From: Gemmatimonadota bacterium | GTDB lineage: Bacteria > Gemmatimonadota > Gemmatimonadetes > Gemmatimonadales > Gemmatimonadaceae | NCBI GenBank assembly: GCA_003142495.1 | Contig: PLMM01000379.1 | Coordinates: 1-8,885, forward strand | Direction of reading: 5' to 3' | Length of the DNA: 8,885 nucleotides | Part shown: positions 5,900 to 8,885 of the stretch, piece by piece | Layout of the letters: each line of letters opens with the position of its first letter | Numbering within the stretch: position 1 is the stretch's first letter | Notes under the pieces: generated by a model | The model's input: the letters and a program-made list of their open reading frames with translations, nothing else | Database searches by the model: none | What the model was told of the DNA's origin: nothing | Position numbers and translations under genes: made by a program

Positions 5900-6352
5900 A
5901 TGAAAGCACGCAATAAATTCCTGATCGGCGGCGCAGTCATCCTCGGCTCAGCGGCGTACCTCATGGTCACGTCGATTCGCCAGACGGGGGTGTACTATCT
6001 CACGCCGACCGAGCTGTCGTCGAAGATCTCATCCGATCCCTCGTTCTACGAAACAGGCGTGAAGGTGGGCGCGCGTGTCGTTCCGGGCTCGATCGTGCGC
6101 GATGCGTCGGGCAAGTCGATGACGTTCGCCGTCACTGACGGCGCGCACAACTATCCGGTGTCGTATCGCGGACTGCCTCCGGACACGTTCACCGACGGCG
6201 TTGATGTCGTGCTCGAGGGACGGCTCGCTCACGACGGCACCTTCCGCGCGACCACCGTGCTCGCGAAGTGCGCGTCGCGCTACGAAAACGCTCCGGAGAA
6301 ATATCGCAGCGTGCCTGGCTACACGTCGGCACCTGCGGCCGCGCACTCATGA
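5900..6352 (+). CDS. ccmE: Cytochrome c maturation haem chaperone CcmE, CxxxY variant
   Basis: CcmE binds haem covalently on the outer face of the cytoplasmic membrane and passes it to CcmF for attachment to apocytochrome c. The 150-residue product has a short basic N-terminus, one membrane anchor (about residues 7-26) and the OB-fold domain. Family segments include GARVVPGSIV, MTFAVTD, YRGLPPDTFTDGVDVVLEGRL and TFRATTVLAK. The haem-attachment site, normally HDExY after LAK, is CASRY here, with Cys124 replacing the haem-binding His and Tyr128 kept. CxxxY CcmE proteins are known from archaea and some bacteria such as Desulfovibrio. The ATG at 5900 follows a strong AGGGGGAG. The stop overlaps the ccmF ATG by four bases. 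The assignment is secure from the fold motifs and from the ccmF and ccmH neighbours. Confidence 0.95.
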   Translation: MKARNKFLIGGAVILGSAAYLMVTSIRQTGVYYLTPTELSSKISSDPSFYETGVKVGARVVPGSIVRDASGKSMTFAVTDGAHNYPVSYRGLPPDTFTDGVDVVLEGRLAHDGTFRATTVLAKCASRYENAPEKYRSVPGYTSAPAAAHS

Positions 6353-8367
6353 TCCTCATTGGTGAGCTGTCGCTCTGGGTTGCGCTGCTCATGGCAACCT
6401 GGGGCGCGACGGTCGGCTTCGCCGGCGCGTATTACAAGCGTCGGGAGTTGATCGCGAGCGCCGAGCGTGCGTCGTACGCGACGTTCGCCTTTCTGATTCT
6501 CGCGGCGCTCGGGCTCTGGACCGCGCTGCTCAATTCCGACTTTTCCTTCCGCTACGTCGCGTCGTACACGAGCGCGAATCTGCCGTCGATCTACAAGGTC
6601 ACGGCGTTCTGGGCGGGGCAGTCGGGATCGCTGCTCCTCTGGGCATTCATTCTCTCGGGCTACTCGGCGATCGCCGTGTGGACGAATCGCTCGCGCAACC
6701 GCGAGTTGATGCCGTACGTCACCGCGACGCTCTCCGCCATCACGCTCTTCTTCGTGATGACGCTCTGCTTCGGCTCCAATCCATACGAGCGGCTCGACTG
6801 GATTCCGCCGGACGGAACGGGGCTCAATCCGCAGCTGCAGAATCCGGGGATGGCGATCCATCCGCCAAATCTCTACCTCGGCTACATCGGCACCGCGGTG
6901 CCCTTCGCCTTCGCGATCGCCGCGCTCATCACGCGGCGCCTCGACGCTGGGTGGCTCGCCGCCGTGCGCCGCTGGACGCTGGTCTCGTGGTTCTTCAACA
7001 CCACCGGCATCATCCTCGGCATGTGGTGGGCGTACGTCGAGCTTGGGTGGGGCGGCTATTGGGCGTGGGATCCCGTCGAGAACGCGTCGTTTCTGCCGTG
7101 GCTGATCAACACCGCCTTTCTGCACTCCATCATGGTGCAGGAGAAGCGCGGGATGCTGCGCAAGTGGAACGTGACGCTCGTCGTCTCCGCGTTCCTCATG
7201 GCGATTTTGGGCACCTTCATCACGCGCAGCGGCATCATCTCGAGCGTGCACTCGTTCGCGCAGTCGAGCGTCGGCTACTGGTTCCTCGGCTTTCTCGTGC
7301 TCGCGATTGCGCTCACCGTGTATCTCGTCGCGACGCGGCTCAACGATCTCGAGGCGAAGGCGGAGCTCGAGAGCCTCGTGAGTCGCGAGGCGAGCTTCCT
7401 CTTCAACAACCTGCTGCTCGTCGGAATCGCGTTCGCCGTGCTCTGGGGAACGCTCTTCCCAATTCTCAGCGAGGCGGTGACGAACAACAAAATCACCGTC
7501 GGCCCGCCGTTCTTCAACAAGGTGAACATCCCGCTCGGGCTCGCGCTCCTCGCGCTCACGGGCATCGGGCCGCTCATCGCGTGGCGCCGGGCATCGGCGG
7601 AAAATCTCAAGCGCCAATTCACGGGGCCGCTGCTCGCCGGCATCACGACGGGCGCCGCGCTCTTCGCGGTCGGGATGCGCGACTTCGGCGCGCTCGTCGC
7701 GTACACGCTGTGCGGCTTCGTGAGCGGAACGATCATCCAGGAATTCTGGAAGGGCATCGGCGCGCGCCGGCGGATGTACGGCGAGAATCCGGTGATGGCG
7801 CTCGTGCGCCTCGTCGCGCGCAACCGTCGCCGCTACGGCGGCTACATCGTGCACGTCGGCATCGTGATTCTCTTCGCGGCGTTCGCCGGGCTCGCGTTCA
7901 AGGAAGAGTTCGACGTCACGCTCAAGGGCGGCGAGACGTACGAGGCGACCGATCCGTACGGCAACCAGTGGCGCTTCGTGAGCCAGGGTGTGTCGCGCTA
8001 CGACGAGCTCAATCGGCAGACGACGGCCGTGCTGCTCGACTCGTATCGCAACGGCAAGAAGGTCGGCGTGATCAAGACGGAGAAGCGGCAGTACATGGAT
8101 AGCCGCGGCGCGCCGACGTTCCAGCCGGCCACCGAGGTCGGAATCATGGAAGGGATACGCGAGGATGTGTACGTCGTGCTCGCGGGCGTGATCGGCGAGG
8201 ACACCGCGGAGATGCGCATCACCTTCAATCCGCTCGTGTGGTGGGTGTGGTACGGTGGAATGATCATGGCGGTCGGTGGTCTGATCGTGATGTGGCCGCA
8301 GGCCGAGAAGCGTCGCGCGCAGGCGGGGTACTCGACGGTGCTGCAGCCGGCGGAGCAGCAATCATGA
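6349..8367 (+). CDS. ccmF: Haem lyase subunit CcmF (cytochrome c maturation)
   Basis: CcmF is the large polytopic membrane protein of System I that receives haem from CcmE and, with CcmH, joins it to the CxxCH cysteines of apocytochrome c. The 672-residue product has many hydrophobic helices and the tryptophan-rich periplasmic WWD motif WGGYWAWDPVENASFLPW (about 234-251). All four histidines important in the E. coli protein have counterparts: His171 (MAIHPPNLYLG), His259 (FLHSIMV), His301 (SSVHSFAQS) and His502 (YIVHVGI). A long periplasmic segment (about 525-635) precedes the last membrane helix, and the tail is basic. ATG 6349 overlaps the ccmE stop as ATGA; an upstream in-frame start would lie inside ccmE. 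The stop overlaps the ccmH-like ATG the same way. Despite the CcmE variant, the CcmF haem ligands look conventional. Confidence 0.97.
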   Translation: MILIGELSLWVALLMATWGATVGFAGAYYKRRELIASAERASYATFAFLILAALGLWTALLNSDFSFRYVASYTSANLPSIYKVTAFWAGQSGSLLLWAFILSGYSAIAVWTNRSRNRELMPYVTATLSAITLFFVMTLCFGSNPYERLDWIPPDGTGLNPQLQNPGMAIHPPNLYLGYIGTAVPFAFAIAALITRRLDAGWLAAVRRWTLVSWFFNTTGIILGMWWAYVELGWGGYWAWDPVENASFLPWLINTAFLHSIMVQEKRGMLRKWNVTLVVSAFLMAILGTFITRSGIISSVHSFAQSSVGYWFLGFLVLAIALTVYLVATRLNDLEAKAELESLVSREASFLFNNLLLVGIAFAVLWGTLFPILSEAVTNNKITVGPPFFNKVNIPLGLALLALTGIGPLIAWRRASAENLKRQFTGPLLAGITTGAALFAVGMRDFGALVAYTLCGFVSGTIIQEFWKGIGARRRMYGENPVMALVRLVARNRRRYGGYIVHVGIVILFAAFAGLAFKEEFDVTLKGGETYEATDPYGNQWRFVSQGVSRYDELNRQTTAVLLDSYRNGKKVGVIKTEKRQYMDSRGAPTFQPATEVGIMEGIREDVYVVLAGVIGEDTAEMRITFNPLVWWVWYGGMIMAVGGLIVMWPQAEKRRAQAGYSTVLQPAEQQS

Positions 8368-8885
8368 TGGATGCGTCGATGAATCGCCGCCGCTTCTTCG
8401 CGGCGTCCGCAGCCGGTGTCGCAACGCTCGCGATCGCGCGCGCGGCGCGCGCGCAGGAGGGCGCGCAGGAAGGGCAGGCCAACACCGGCGCCGCGAACAC
8501 GGTGATGGAGAGTGACCGCTTCAAATCCGTGCAGCTCCCGAGCAAGGGCCCGCCGGTGATGAACCAGGCAAAGCGCGACGAGCTCGAGCATCACATCCAC
8601 TGCCAGTGCGGCTGCAATCTCGACGTGTATACCTGTCGCACCACCGACTTCTCGTGTCAGGTATCGCCCGCGATGCACAGGGACGTGATGGCGCTCGTCG
8701 CCGGCGGCTACACGGGGCCCGAGATCATCGCGGCGTTCACGGCCGTGTACGGCGACCGCGTGCTCATGGCGCCGCCGTCAACGGGCTTCGATCTCGCGGC
8801 GTGGATCACGCCCTTCGTCGCGCTCTCCGCGGGGATCGGGCTTGTCTTCGTGGTGCTGCGTCGCCTGCGCGCGCCCGTGCTCGCG
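8364..8885 (+). CDS. ccmH: CcmH-like thiol-disulfide protein with CxCxC centre and Tat-type signal (3' end outside window)
   Basis: CcmH keeps the apocytochrome CxxCH reduced and presents it for haem attachment. The frame stays open for 174 codons to the window end, so the gene is partial. Residues 7-11 (NRRRF) and the following hydrophobic stretch to ARAQ at about 28-31 form a twin-arginine-type signal peptide with a likely AxA cleavage site. After an approximately 45-residue linker comes the active centre, CQCGC (Cys80, 82, 84) plus Cys91 and Cys98, instead of the usual LRCxxC. The rest fits CcmH well: SPAMHRDVMALVAGGYTGPEI, then AAFTAVYGDRVLMAPP, then a membrane helix at about 146-166 followed by RRLR. 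The ATG at 8364 overlaps the ccmF stop (ATGA). ATGs at 8367 and 8379 are alternatives, the last starting directly before the twin arginines. It could continue into a CcmI-like TPR part, but this cannot be seen. Confidence 0.85.
   Translation, partial: MMDASMNRRRFFAASAAGVATLAIARAARAQEGAQEGQANTGAANTVMESDRFKSVQLPSKGPPVMNQAKRDELEHHIHCQCGCNLDVYTCRTTDFSCQVSPAMHRDVMALVAGGYTGPEIIAAFTAVYGDRVLMAPPSTGFDLAAWITPFVALSAGIGLVFVVLRRLRAPVLA

Noticed and set aside
6319..8361. 680-codon minus-strand open frame opposite ccmF
   Set aside because: The product is an Arg/Glu/His-rich low-complexity chain typical of an antisense frame of a GC-rich membrane-protein gene; ccmF on the other strand has all its functional motifs.

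Overview
The window is GC-rich, gene-dense bacterial chromosome with strong use of GCG, CGC and CTC codons, short intergenic gaps and many 4-base stop/start overlaps. I see no mobile elements, CRISPR arrays or structural RNA genes. The gene set (recF beside an enoyl-CoA hydratase, a poxvirus-like topoisomerase IB, glycerol kinase, a [4Fe-4S]-type uracil-DNA glycosylase and a System I cytochrome c maturation block) would fit a Gemmatimonadota-like or other deep-branching Gram-negative aerobe. This is inference from style and content, not a sequence match.

Left part, minus strand (1-1979): an enoyl-CoA hydratase/isomerase gene is coupled by a GTGA overlap to recF. The recF stop codon lies in the first unit, in reading direction, of a 14-bp tandem repeat at the window edge. 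Each repeat unit restates a stop/GTG junction. A divergent control region (1980-2065) separates this pair from the plus-strand genes.

Middle part, plus strand (2066-5549): topoisomerase IB, glycerol kinase, a family-4-like uracil-DNA glycosylase and a small YfiM-like (DUF2279-type) protein. The last three are joined by overlapping stop/start codons, so they are probably one transcript. The glycerol kinase keeps its glycerol-binding residues but has an unusual phosphate-binding loop.

Right part, plus strand (5550-8885): after a 103-bp gap with a -10-like box and an inverted repeat come a 74-residue unrecognised protein, then ccmE, ccmF and a ccmH-like gene cut by the window end. These encode the haem chaperone, the haem-ligation membrane protein and the apocytochrome thiol component of System I. 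CcmE has the rare CxxxY haem-attachment motif instead of HxxxY. The CcmH-like protein has a CxCxC centre plus two more cysteines and a Tat-type signal. This pairing is the most interesting feature, because the variant System I described with CxxxY CcmE was reported to lack CcmH.
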